This document shows positions 17,146-25,463 of a stretch of 64,000 bases of DNA, piece by piece. Each line of letters begins with the position of its first letter. Position 1 is the first letter of the stretch. The stretch is from positions 62,001-126,000 of the forward strand of contig NZ_FJVE01000007.1 of the NCBI RefSeq assembly GCF_900078195.1, in the 5' to 3' direction. A program made the position numbers and the translations under genes. The notes beneath the pieces were generated by a model, which worked only from the letters and a program-made list of their open reading frames with translations, searched no databases and had not been told where the DNA came from. Source of the stretch: Clostridium sp. Marseille-P299 (lineage in GTDB: Bacteria > Bacillota > Clostridia > Lachnospirales > Lachnospiraceae).

Positions 17146-18933
17146 ATGTATTATCCAGAGGAAATTGTTGAAGAAGTTAGAACAAGAAATGATATTGTAG
17201 ACGTCATTGGATCTTATGTAAAACTGCAGAAAAAAGGCAGTAATTACATGGGCTTATGTCCATTTCATAATGAGAAATCCCCTTCATTTTCCGTAAGTGG
17301 TTCAAAGCAGATGTATCATTGTTTTGGCTGCGGTGTTGGAGGGAATGTGTTTACATTCTTAATGGAATATGAAAATTATACATTTGTCGAAGCACTGAAG
17401 AGTTTATCAGATCGTGCAGGTGTTAAACTTCCAGAAATTGAATATTCAAAAGAGGCAAAACAAGCTGCAGATTTAAAGGGGCGATTATTAGAGATCAATA
17501 AGGAAGCAGCAAAATATTATTATTATCAATTAAAAGGTAAGAATGGTGGACATGCCTATGGTTATTTAAAAGATAGAGGGCTAAGTGATGAGACCATTTC
17601 AAAATTTGGTTTGGGTTATTCAAATCCATTTTCAGACGATTTGTATCAATATATGAAGAGTTTAGGATATGAAGATGATATATTGAGGCAATCAGGTCTT
17701 TTTACAATGGAGGAAAAAGGAGTTTACGATAAGTTTTGGAACCGTGCTATGTTTCCAATTATGGATAGTAATAATAAAGTAATTGCTTTTGGTGGACGAG
17801 TTATGGGAGATGGAAATCCGAAATATCTTAATTCTCCAGAAACGAAAGTATTTGATAAAAGTAGAAATCTTTATGGATTAAACTTTGCTAGGCAATCAAG
17901 AAAGGCTTATATGTTAATCTGCGAAGGCTATATGGATGTAATATCTTTGCATCAAGCAGGATTTACCAATGCAGTTGCTTCTCTTGGAACGGCCTTTACT
18001 CCACAGCAGGCAAAATTATTATCAAGATATACAAACGAAGCTATACTTACTTATGATAGCGACGGTGCAGGGGTGAAAGCGGCACTTCGTGCAATTCCTA
18101 TTTTAAAGGAAGCTGGAATTTCCACGAAAATAGTTAATATGAGTCCATATAAGGATCCAGATGAATTTATTAAAGCTCTTGGAGCAGAGGAATATCAAAA
18201 ACGTATTGATAACGCAATGAATAGTTTTCTATTTGAAATAGAAGTGTTACAAAGAGATTATGAATTAGAAGATCCTGAGCAAAAAACGAGATTTTTTAAT
18301 GAAATGGCTAAAAAGTTGCTTGTTTTTACAGAAGAGCTTGAGCGTAATAATTATATTGAAGCATTATCAAAAAAGTATAATATCAGTTTTGATAATCTAA
18401 GAAAATTAGTGAATCGTTATGGTGCTAGCGAGTCAATCGTTTCTGTAGCTAGGGAGACGAAGGAAAGAGAGAAAGAAAATGCCAATAAAAAGGTAAAGCC
18501 AGAGGAAGGCATGTTAACTTCTCAAAAAATTCTCTTAACCTGGCTAATTGATGATGTGAGTACATTTGAGAAATTAAAAGGATGTATCGGGCCAGAGGAC
18601 TTTACTACAGATTTCTATCGTAAGGTAGCCGCTATGGTCTTTTTACAATATAATGAAGAACATCAAGTAACCCCAGCGAAGATAATTAATTATTTTGAAA
18701 GTAAGGAGGAACAGACATTAGTTGCAGAATTATTCTCGACACAAATACGTTTAGAGATGAACGATATTGAGAAAAGAAAACTTTTTGCCGATACAGTAGT
18801 AAGAGTAAAAAAAGCTAGTTTAGATCTTAGTTATAAAAATGCCATTGAGAATAATGATATCATGGCTTTACAAAATATTATCATACAACAACGAGACCTT
18901 GACAAATTGCATAGTTCTTTAAATGCTGGTTAA
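17146..18933 (+). CDS. dnaG: DNA primase
   Basis: 595 residues. The N-terminal CHC2 zinc finger has Cys38, His41, Cys59 and Cys62. The TOPRIM core has LICEGYMDVISLHQAGF (catalytic Glu) and TYDSDGAGVKAA (metal-binding DxD). A C-terminal helical helicase-binding region follows. It makes RNA primers at replication forks with DnaB. Gene order dgt-dnaG-rpoD is the macromolecular synthesis operon. Confidence 0.96.
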   Translation: MYYPEEIVEEVRTRNDIVDVIGSYVKLQKKGSNYMGLCPFHNEKSPSFSVSGSKQMYHCFGCGVGGNVFTFLMEYENYTFVEALKSLSDRAGVKLPEIEYSKEAKQAADLKGRLLEINKEAAKYYYYQLKGKNGGHAYGYLKDRGLSDETISKFGLGYSNPFSDDLYQYMKSLGYEDDILRQSGLFTMEEKGVYDKFWNRAMFPIMDSNNKVIAFGGRVMGDGNPKYLNSPETKVFDKSRNLYGLNFARQSRKAYMLICEGYMDVISLHQAGFTNAVASLGTAFTPQQAKLLSRYTNEAILTYDSDGAGVKAALRAIPILKEAGISTKIVNMSPYKDPDEFIKALGAEEYQKRIDNAMNSFLFEIEVLQRDYELEDPEQKTRFFNEMAKKLLVFTEELERNNYIEALSKKYNISFDNLRKLVNRYGASESIVSVARETKEREKENANKKVKPEEGMLTSQKILLTWLIDDVSTFEKLKGCIGPEDFTTDFYRKVAAMVFLQYNEEHQVTPAKIINYFESKEEQTLVAELFSTQIRLEMNDIEKRKLFADTVVRVKKASLDLSYKNAIENNDIMALQNIIIQQRDLDKLHSSLNAG

Positions 18934-19047
18934 ACTGTGAGAAGATAGATACGATAAGCTCATGGTGGTTGGGATTACAAAAGTAAGTATAATTTAAGCA
19001 ATTGTTAACAAGAATAACATTCAGAAAAAGAAGGAAGGACGCTATTT

Positions 19048-20166
19048 ATGGATGAGAATATATCAAAATTTCATGAAAAGCTTAAGGAATTATTAGCTTA
19101 CGCAAAGAAAAAAAAGAATGAATTAGAATATGATGAAATAAATGATTTCTTTAGTGATGTTGAAATTGATGCAGAGCAAGTTGAGCGTATCTATGAGTTC
19201 TTAGAGGCAAATAATGTTGATGTGTTACGTGTTCCTGAATTAGAAGAAGTAGATGAGGTGGATGTAGAGGACCTTGCGCTTATTGAAGAGGAAGAAGAGG
19301 ATATTTCTAAGATTGATTTATCCGTTCCAGAAGGAATTGGTATTGAAGACCCAGTTCGTATGTATTTAAAGGAAATTGGTAAAGTACCATTATTAAGCGC
19401 TGACGAGGAGACTGTTCTATCAAGAAGAATGGAACAAGGAGACAAAGAAGCGAAAAAGCGTTTAGCAGAGGCTAATCTACGATTAGTTGTAAGTATTGCA
19501 AAACGATATGTAGGTCGTGGTATGCAATTTCTAGACTTAATCCAAGAAGGAAATCTTGGACTTATTAAAGCTGTTGAAAAGTTTGATTATCGTAAAGGAT
19601 TTAAGTTTAGTACCTATGCTACCTGGTGGATTAGACAAGCGATAACAAGAGCAATTGCTGATCAGGCAAGAACAATTCGTATTCCAGTTCATATGGTAGA
19701 AACAATAAATAAATTAATTCGTGTGCAGCGACAATTATTACAAGAACTTGGAAGAGAACCATTTCCAGAAGAAGTTGCAAAAGAAATGAATCTTCCAGTA
19801 GAAAGAGTACGTGAAATCCAAAAAATATCACAGGAACCAGTATCTTTAGAGACACCAATTGGTGAGGAAGAAGATAGCCATTTAGGTGATTTTATTCAGG
19901 ATGATAACGTGCCAGTGCCAGCAGAGGCAGCAGCATTTACCTTATTAAAGGAACAATTAATGGAGGTACTAGGAACACTTACAGATCGTGAACAGAAGGT
20001 ACTTCGTTTACGATTTGGATTAGACGATGGAAGAGCTCGTACATTAGAAGAAGTAGGAAAAGAGTTTAATGTAACGAGAGAACGTATTCGTCAGATTGAA
20101 GCGAAAGCTTTGCGTAAGTTAAGACATCCAAGTCGCTCAAGAAAATTAAAGGATTATTTAGACTAG
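19048..20166 (+). CDS. rpoD: primary sigma factor RpoD (sigma-A)
   Basis: 372 residues, the short Firmicute form with an acidic region 1.1 (Glu/Asp-rich, about 60-90). Region 1.2 [15 protein letters not shown], region 2.1-2.4 through [19 protein letters not shown] and [17 protein letters not shown], region 3 and region 4.2 [17 protein letters not shown] are all intact. It directs RNA polymerase to housekeeping promoters like those listed here. An AAGGAAGG ribosome site precedes it. Confidence 0.97.
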   Translation: MDENISKFHEKLKELLAYAKKKKNELEYDEINDFFSDVEIDAEQVERIYEFLEANNVDVLRVPELEEVDEVDVEDLALIEEEEEDISKIDLSVPEGIGIEDPVRMYLKEIGKVPLLSADEETVLSRRMEQGDKEAKKRLAEANLRLVVSIAKRYVGRGMQFLDLIQEGNLGLIKAVEKFDYRKGFKFSTYATWWIRQAITRAIADQARTIRIPVHMVETINKLIRVQRQLLQELGREPFPEEVAKEMNLPVERVREIQKISQEPVSLETPIGEEEDSHLGDFIQDDNVPVPAEAAAFTLLKEQLMEVLGTLTDREQKVLRLRFGLDDGRARTLEEVGKEFNVTRERIRQIEAKALRKLRHPSRSRKLKDYLD

Positions 20167-20180
20167 AAGGGATTGACTGA

Positions 20181-20894
20181 ATGCAATTATCAAAACGGTT
20201 ACTTATGGTAACAAATTTTGTGAGAAAGGGAAGTGTGGTCGCTGATGTAGGCTGCGATCACGCATACATTTCTATATATTTAGTACTTAATGAAATAGCA
20301 AAAAGGACGTATGCACTTGATGTTAATAAAGGGCCTTTAGAAAAAGCGAAAGTTAATATTGCTTCATATAATTTATCTGATCGCATAGAAACCAGATTAT
20401 CCAATGGATTGCAAAAGTTAAAACCAGATAAGGTAGATACAATCGTAATTGCTGGAATGGGTGGATCGTTAGCAATCAAGATATTATCGGAAGGAAAAGA
20501 GAGTGTGGAATGTGCAACTGAACTAGTTCTGCAGGTACAATCGGAATTAGATAAGGTGAGACAGTATCTACATACTATTAATTTTACAATAGTGGAAGAA
20601 GCTATGTGTAAAGAGGATGGAAAATTCTATACAGCAATGCATGCAGTTAAAGGTAGACAAGAAGAAAGTCTTAACTTAGTAGAATTAAAATACGGAAAGT
20701 ATTTACTTGAAAATAAAAATAAAGTATTAGAAGAATTTCTTAAAAAAGAGTATGATAAAGCATTGTCTATTAAAGAAAAACTTGAATCTGAGGATAGTGC
20801 AAATGCAAAATTACGTATAGAAAGCCTTACAGATGAAATTCGTGATTTAATGAAAGCACTGTCTTATTACCATGAAATGAATGTATCAAACTAG
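20181..20894 (+). CDS. trmK: tRNA (adenine(22)-N(1))-methyltransferase TrmK
   Basis: 237 residues. Class I SAM site VADVGCDHAYISIYL (about residues 20-34), then acidic LDVNKGPLEKAK and catalytic-region VIAGMGGSLAIKIL. A C-terminal coiled coil (about 175-230) is as in B. subtilis TrmK (YqfN). It methylates A22 of tRNAs with SAM. It starts 14 bases after rpoD, the conserved Firmicute neighbourhood. Confidence 0.9.
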   Translation: MQLSKRLLMVTNFVRKGSVVADVGCDHAYISIYLVLNEIAKRTYALDVNKGPLEKAKVNIASYNLSDRIETRLSNGLQKLKPDKVDTIVIAGMGGSLAIKILSEGKESVECATELVLQVQSELDKVRQYLHTINFTIVEEAMCKEDGKFYTAMHAVKGRQEESLNLVELKYGKYLLENKNKVLEEFLKKEYDKALSIKEKLESEDSANAKLRIESLTDEIRDLMKALSYYHEMNVSN

Positions 20895-20923
20895 AATATG
20901 TCTAAAAAAGCATGGAGGACGTA

Positions 20924-22585
20924 ATGGGTTTAGTTAAGGTTACAGTAAATGGTGTTACAAAAGAGTATGAAAAGGGAACATCATTTTTAGAAATCAGCAA
21001 GGAGTACCAACAAAATTATGAAAATGATATTATTTTGGTGCTTAAGAATGGTAGATTAAGAGAATTATTTAAAACGGTTAAAGAAGATTGTACATTAGAG
21101 TTTATTACAACAGCGGAGGAAATTGGTTTAAAAACATATAAACGTGGTATGATTCTTGTTATGCTACGTGCTATTTATCGGGTTTTAGACCGGGAACGAA
21201 TTGAAAAGGTTCGTGTGGAACATTCCATAGGATCGGGTATTTATTGCGAACTTGATGGGGAAGATAAACTTACGGAACATATTATTCAGGAAGTAAAACT
21301 TGAAATGGAACGCTTAATTGCGAAAGATTTACCATTTACCAAACGATCAATTTCTACCCATGAAGCAGTTGAATTGTTTCGAAAGTATCGTATGCATGAC
21401 AAAGAGAAATTATTTCGTTTTCGAAGAGTTTCAAAAGCTAATATTTATAACTTAGATGGGTTTGAAGATTATTACTATGGGTATATGCCTCCATCTACGG
21501 GGATGTTAAAATACTTTGATTTATTCTCCTATCATGATGGTTTTATATTATTGTTACCGAACATTAATAACCCGAAGAAAGTTCCTACGTTTGAACAGCG
21601 CCCAAATTTATTTAATACATTGCAAATAGCCAATCGTTGGGGTAGGACGATGGAGATTGAAACTGTCGGAGCATTAAATGAAGAAATTACAAAAGGTAAT
21701 ATGAATGATATTATCTTAATTCAAGAAGCATTGATGGAAAAGAGAATTGCTGAAATTGCAGAGCAAATTAAATCAGCTGGCGGAAAGAAATTTATTATGA
21801 TTGCCGGACCATCTTCTTCAGGTAAGACAACATTTTCTCATCGATTATCAATACAATTACGAACCCTTGGTTTTAAGCCACATCCAATTGCAGTGGATGA
21901 TTACTTTGTAAATCGCGAAAATACGCCAAAAGACGAATTTGGAAATTATAATTTCGAGTCATTACATGCCATTGATGTAAAACAATTTAATAAGGATATG
22001 AAGGATTTACTAGAAGGTAAAACCGTTGAGATTCCTAGCTTTAACTTTAAAACTGGAAAGAGAGAGTATAAAGGTAATTTTAAGACTCTTGGAGCAGAAG
22101 ATATTTTAGTTATTGAGGGAATTCACGGTTTAAATGATGAACTTTCATATGCATTACCAAAGGAAAGTAAATTTAGAATCTATATTAGTGCACTTACTCA
22201 GTTAAATATTGATGAGCACAATCGTATATCAACAACGGATGGTAGATTGATACGACGTATGGTTCGTGATGCTAGAACAAGGGGAACCTCGGCTAGAGAA
22301 ACAATCGCTATGTGGCCATCGGTTCGAAGAGGGGAAGAAGAAAATATATTTCCATTTCAAGAGAATGCAGATTGTATGTTTAATTCAGCACTTATTTATG
22401 AACTTTCTGCTTTAAAGCAATATGCAGAACCTATTTTATTTGGAATCCCTTGTGATTGTAAAGAATATTTAGAGGCAAAGCGTTTACTTAAGTTCTTAGA
22501 TTATTTTCTTGGTGTTAGTACCGAAGACATACCAAAGAATTCTATTATCCGAGAGTTTGTAGGTGGTAGTTGCTTTAAAGTTTAA
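20924..22585 (+). CDS. TGS-domain nucleoside (uridine/cytidine) kinase
   Basis: About 553 residues. ATG 20924 is preferred over ATG 20912 because GGAGG (20914-20918) then works as ribosome site. The N-terminus (1-60) resembles a TGS domain, followed by a ThrRS second-domain-like region. The C-terminal half is a uridine-kinase fold with P-loop GPSSSGKTTF (295-304), HPIAVDDYFVNRENTP and IEGIHGLNDEL. Such fusion proteins are common in Clostridia and are annotated as nucleoside kinases. The role of the ThrRS-like half is unknown, with RNA binding a possibility. Confidence 0.8.
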   Translation: MGLVKVTVNGVTKEYEKGTSFLEISKEYQQNYENDIILVLKNGRLRELFKTVKEDCTLEFITTAEEIGLKTYKRGMILVMLRAIYRVLDRERIEKVRVEHSIGSGIYCELDGEDKLTEHIIQEVKLEMERLIAKDLPFTKRSISTHEAVELFRKYRMHDKEKLFRFRRVSKANIYNLDGFEDYYYGYMPPSTGMLKYFDLFSYHDGFILLLPNINNPKKVPTFEQRPNLFNTLQIANRWGRTMEIETVGALNEEITKGNMNDIILIQEALMEKRIAEIAEQIKSAGGKKFIMIAGPSSSGKTTFSHRLSIQLRTLGFKPHPIAVDDYFVNRENTPKDEFGNYNFESLHAIDVKQFNKDMKDLLEGKTVEIPSFNFKTGKREYKGNFKTLGAEDILVIEGIHGLNDELSYALPKESKFRIYISALTQLNIDEHNRISTTDGRLIRRMVRDARTRGTSARETIAMWPSVRRGEEENIFPFQENADCMFNSALIYELSALKQYAEPILFGIPCDCKEYLEAKRLLKFLDYFLGVSTEDIPKNSIIREFVGGSCFKV

Positions 22586-22688
22586 TTTATAAACCATTTG
22601 TTTATTAAGGAGTTATAATTTAAAATCCTAATATAAATATTTTAATATAAAAATTTTAGTAAGTAACAATTTTGTAAATGTTTTTATA

Positions 22689-22717
22689 TTTACAACAATA
22701 GAATTGTATGTTAGAAT
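22689..22717 (+). promoter_or_regulatory. promoter of rnpB
   Basis: TTTACA (22689-22694), 17-base spacer, TAGAAT (22712-22717) with an upstream TG (extended -10). It is 16 bases before the mature 5' end of RNase P RNA. Confidence 0.65.
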
Positions 22718-22733
22718 AACGTTTGCATGTCAA

Positions 22734-23166
22734 ATGAGTAGTACAGATGATCGCGCCATATTGGTGAGGAAAGTCCGGGCTTCATAGGGCAGGGTGCCGG
22801 ATAACGTCCGGTGGAGGCGACTCTAAGGCCAGTGCAACAGAAAATAAACCGCCTATCAACTTGTTGATAGGTAAGGGTGGAATGGCGGTGTAAGAGACCA
22901 CCGCTTTCCTGGTAACAGGAAAGGCTGTGTAAACCCCACTCGAAGCAAGACCAAACGTGTATGAGCTTTTGTTCATGCGGGGAGCGATACGGCGGCCCGT
23001 CGTGCTCCTAGGTAGGTCGCGTTTTGAGAATAGCTACTCCAGTAGCGAAAGGTATAAGCGAATTTTTTTCGCTATTAGAGTAGCTATTCTCAAAGGAGCT
23101 GTATGGTAACATACAGTCAAGATAGATGATCATCTGATACAGAACCCGGCTTACAGTACTACTCAT
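22734..23166 (+). ncRNA. rnpB: RNase P RNA component
   Basis: Ends are set by helix P1: ATGAGTAGTA (22734-22743) pairs with TACTACTCAT (23157-23166). Conserved cores are present: GAGGAAAGTCCGGGC near 22767, AACAGAAA near 22837, ACCCCACTCGAAGCAAGACC near 22934-22953, and the 3' ACAGAACCCGGCTTA. The RNA cleaves 5' leaders from pre-tRNAs with RnpA. An added 72-base arm (23023-23094) is noted under findings. Confidence 0.95.
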
Positions 23167-23175
23167 ACATGCTTT

Positions 23176-23288
23176 AAGTATCTTTTTTTAGTATAGGAAT
23201 GCATTTAAAGCGATTGCAGAATTGCAATTGCAGCAATGTAATTTCCAAAAAGCAATGATTGCTAACTAAAAAAGATGCTTTTTTTTGT
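23176..23288 (+). terminator. probable terminator of rnpB (long compound hairpin)
   Basis: AAGTATCTTTTTTTAGT (23176-23192) pairs with ACTAAAAAAGATGCTT (23265-23280) with G-U pairs. It encloses an AT-rich arm with smaller hairpins and is followed by T7-8. The rest of 23289-23512 shows no gene; it is the upstream region of the two-component system, with a TATAAT at 23372 lacking a clear -35 box. Confidence 0.6.
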
Positions 23289-23512
23289 TATAAGACAAAA
23301 AAGCAACAATTTCTTAATATTTGGAAAAGATTTGACCTGGCATTTGTAAGAAAAAAGTAAGGACTAAGGTTCTATAATATGTTAATATAAAATTGCTTAT
23401 TTTGGATAATAGTTAGAAACTCAATTTGAAAAGACATGGTGTGATATGTAAAGAGCATAGGCAATAGAAGAATTACACCCTATGTTTTTAATCAGGCACA
23501 TGGAGGTAGAGT

Positions 23513-24214
23513 ATGGAACAGATTAGTATCTTGGTTGTTGATGATGATAAAGAGATTGCGGAACTTGTTGAAATACATTTAGTTGGTGATGGTTACCGTG
23601 TTTATAAAGCATATAGTGCGAAAGAAGGTCTAGAAATTCTAGAGAAGGAAGAAATAAAACTAGTTATCTTAGATATTATGATGCCTGGAATGGATGGGCT
23701 AAGTATGTGTAGGGTGATTCGTGAGCAAAGCACGATACCAATTATAATGTTAAGTGCTAAATCTACTGATTTGGATAAAATAATAGGGCTTGGTACTGGA
23801 GCGGATGATTATGTTATAAAACCATTTAATCCACTTGAACTAACTGCCCGAGTAAAATCACAATTACGGCGATACACGAAATTTAATAAGAATAATTCCG
23901 ATGACAAGGCTGAAAAAGAAATTTCAGTGAGTCATCTTGTAATAAATAAAGAAACCCATAAGGTTCTTGCATACGGTAAAGAAGTAAGATTGACTCCAAT
24001 TGAGTTTCAGATATTATATCTACTTGCTTCCAATGCAGGTCGTGTGTTTAGTACCGATGAAATATTTGAACGTGTCTGGAATGAAAAGATGTATGAGGCA
24101 AACAATACGGTAATGGTACATATACGACGTATTCGCGAAAAAATTGAAGTAAACTCCAGAAATGCTGAGATTATTAAAACGGTCTGGGGTGTAGGGTATA
24201 AGATAGAAAAGTAG
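23513..24214 (+). CDS. OmpR-family response regulator
   Basis: 233 residues. The receiver domain has DDD near residue 10, phospho-Asp54 in LDIMMPGMDG, Ser/Thr in LSAKS and Lys in VIKPFNPLEL. A winged-helix output domain (about 135-233) follows with LTPIEFQILYLLASNAGRVF and the recognition helix NNTVMVHIRRIREKI. The gene is 11 bases before a kinase and heads a five-gene operon ending in an ABC transporter, so it probably controls that operon. Confidence 0.9.
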   Translation: MEQISILVVDDDKEIAELVEIHLVGDGYRVYKAYSAKEGLEILEKEEIKLVILDIMMPGMDGLSMCRVIREQSTIPIIMLSAKSTDLDKIIGLGTGADDYVIKPFNPLELTARVKSQLRRYTKFNKNNSDDKAEKEISVSHLVINKETHKVLAYGKEVRLTPIEFQILYLLASNAGRVFSTDEIFERVWNEKMYEANNTVMVHIRRIREKIEVNSRNAEIIKTVWGVGYKIEK

Positions 24215-24225
24215 AAGGTGTGAGT

Positions 24226-25434
24226 ATGGACAAAAGTATTTTTCGTAGTTTTCGTTTTAAAATAATTCTATACTGTCTTATTAGCATGATTTTTGCCCTA
24301 TTAACCGAAGGTTCCATTTTTGGCATTGGATACCTTATTTATCAAGGCCTATATTCAAAAAATATAGTTTACACGGAACAAAAAGAAGATTTAATGCCAT
24401 ATATGTCTAAGAATAATTATGGAAATTATACCAATGGATTTATGAATAGCATGGATGGATTACCTATAAGCAGTCAAGAGTTTAGTCAGCCGATGTTAGT
24501 GTTTATTGTTATTATGGCAATTTTCACTGCAGTTGTTTTATTTGTTTTATATTTTTTGATTTTAACAAAAAAAATAAGTACGTATATTACTCAAATTGGA
24601 TATGGAATCAATGAACTATCCAAAGGTAATTTTGATACAAGAATAGAAATAAAAGACCAGGATGAGCTCACTGATATTGCTAAAAATCTGAACATCATGG
24701 CTTCAAATATAAAGAATATTATTGAAAGTGAACGAAACGTAGAGAATACAAAAAATGAGCTAATTACAAATGTAGCACATGATTTAAGAACACCTTTAAC
24801 TTCAATTATTGGGTACTTAGATTTAGTTCTTAATAAAAGTCTGGATGAAGAGAGTAAATTAAAATATATTGATATTGCATTTAATAAATCAAAACGATTA
24901 GAAAAATTAATTGGTGATCTATTTTCCTATACTAACTTAGAGTTTGGTGAGGTTAGGATGCAAAGTGTGGAAGTAGATATCGTAAAAATGTTAGAACAGT
25001 TAATTGATGAATTTTATCCTAGTTTTATGGAGAATGAATTGCAATGCGAGTATACAACCAGTGATAATTCCATATTAATTTATGCAGATGGCGATTTATT
25101 AGCAAGAGCTTTTGCAAATTTAATAGGAAATGCAATTAAATATGGTAGTTCAGGTAAAAATATAATCATTCGAATACAAAAAAATGAGAATGATGTATCC
25201 GTTTCAATCACAAACTTTGGAATATTAATACCAAAGAAAGAATTAACAAATATATTTAATAAATTTTATCGTGTTGAGAATTCTAGAAATGAAGGATTTG
25301 GAGGAACAGGTCTAGGATTAGCAATTGCAAAAAGTATCATAGGTTTGCATAAAGGAAGCATAACAGCGAAAAGTGATTTTAACGGAACTGTGTTTGAGGT
25401 TAAATTACCACTAAGAGAGACTGTTCAAGGATAA
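24226..25434 (+). CDS. sensor histidine kinase
   Basis: 402 residues from ATG 24226 (AAGGTG upstream). Two membrane segments (about 11-40 and 90-117) flank an extracellular loop of only about 50 residues. HAMP (about 118-170), HisKA with His185 in NVAHDLRTPLTSIIGY, and HATPase_c with NLIGNAIKYGSSG (N box) and GGTGLGLAIAKSI (G box) follow. The layout resembles VanS-like kinases. The small sensing loop suggests sensing in the membrane or through a partner, perhaps the transporter proteins downstream. Confidence 0.9.
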   Translation: MDKSIFRSFRFKIILYCLISMIFALLTEGSIFGIGYLIYQGLYSKNIVYTEQKEDLMPYMSKNNYGNYTNGFMNSMDGLPISSQEFSQPMLVFIVIMAIFTAVVLFVLYFLILTKKISTYITQIGYGINELSKGNFDTRIEIKDQDELTDIAKNLNIMASNIKNIIESERNVENTKNELITNVAHDLRTPLTSIIGYLDLVLNKSLDEESKLKYIDIAFNKSKRLEKLIGDLFSYTNLEFGEVRMQSVEVDIVKMLEQLIDEFYPSFMENELQCEYTTSDNSILIYADGDLLARAFANLIGNAIKYGSSGKNIIIRIQKNENDVSVSITNFGILIPKKELTNIFNKFYRVENSRNEGFGGTGLGLAIAKSIIGLHKGSITAKSDFNGTVFEVKLPLRETVQG

Positions 25435-25463
25435 AGAAGTCAACACTTGGAAAGGAGAGTTAT

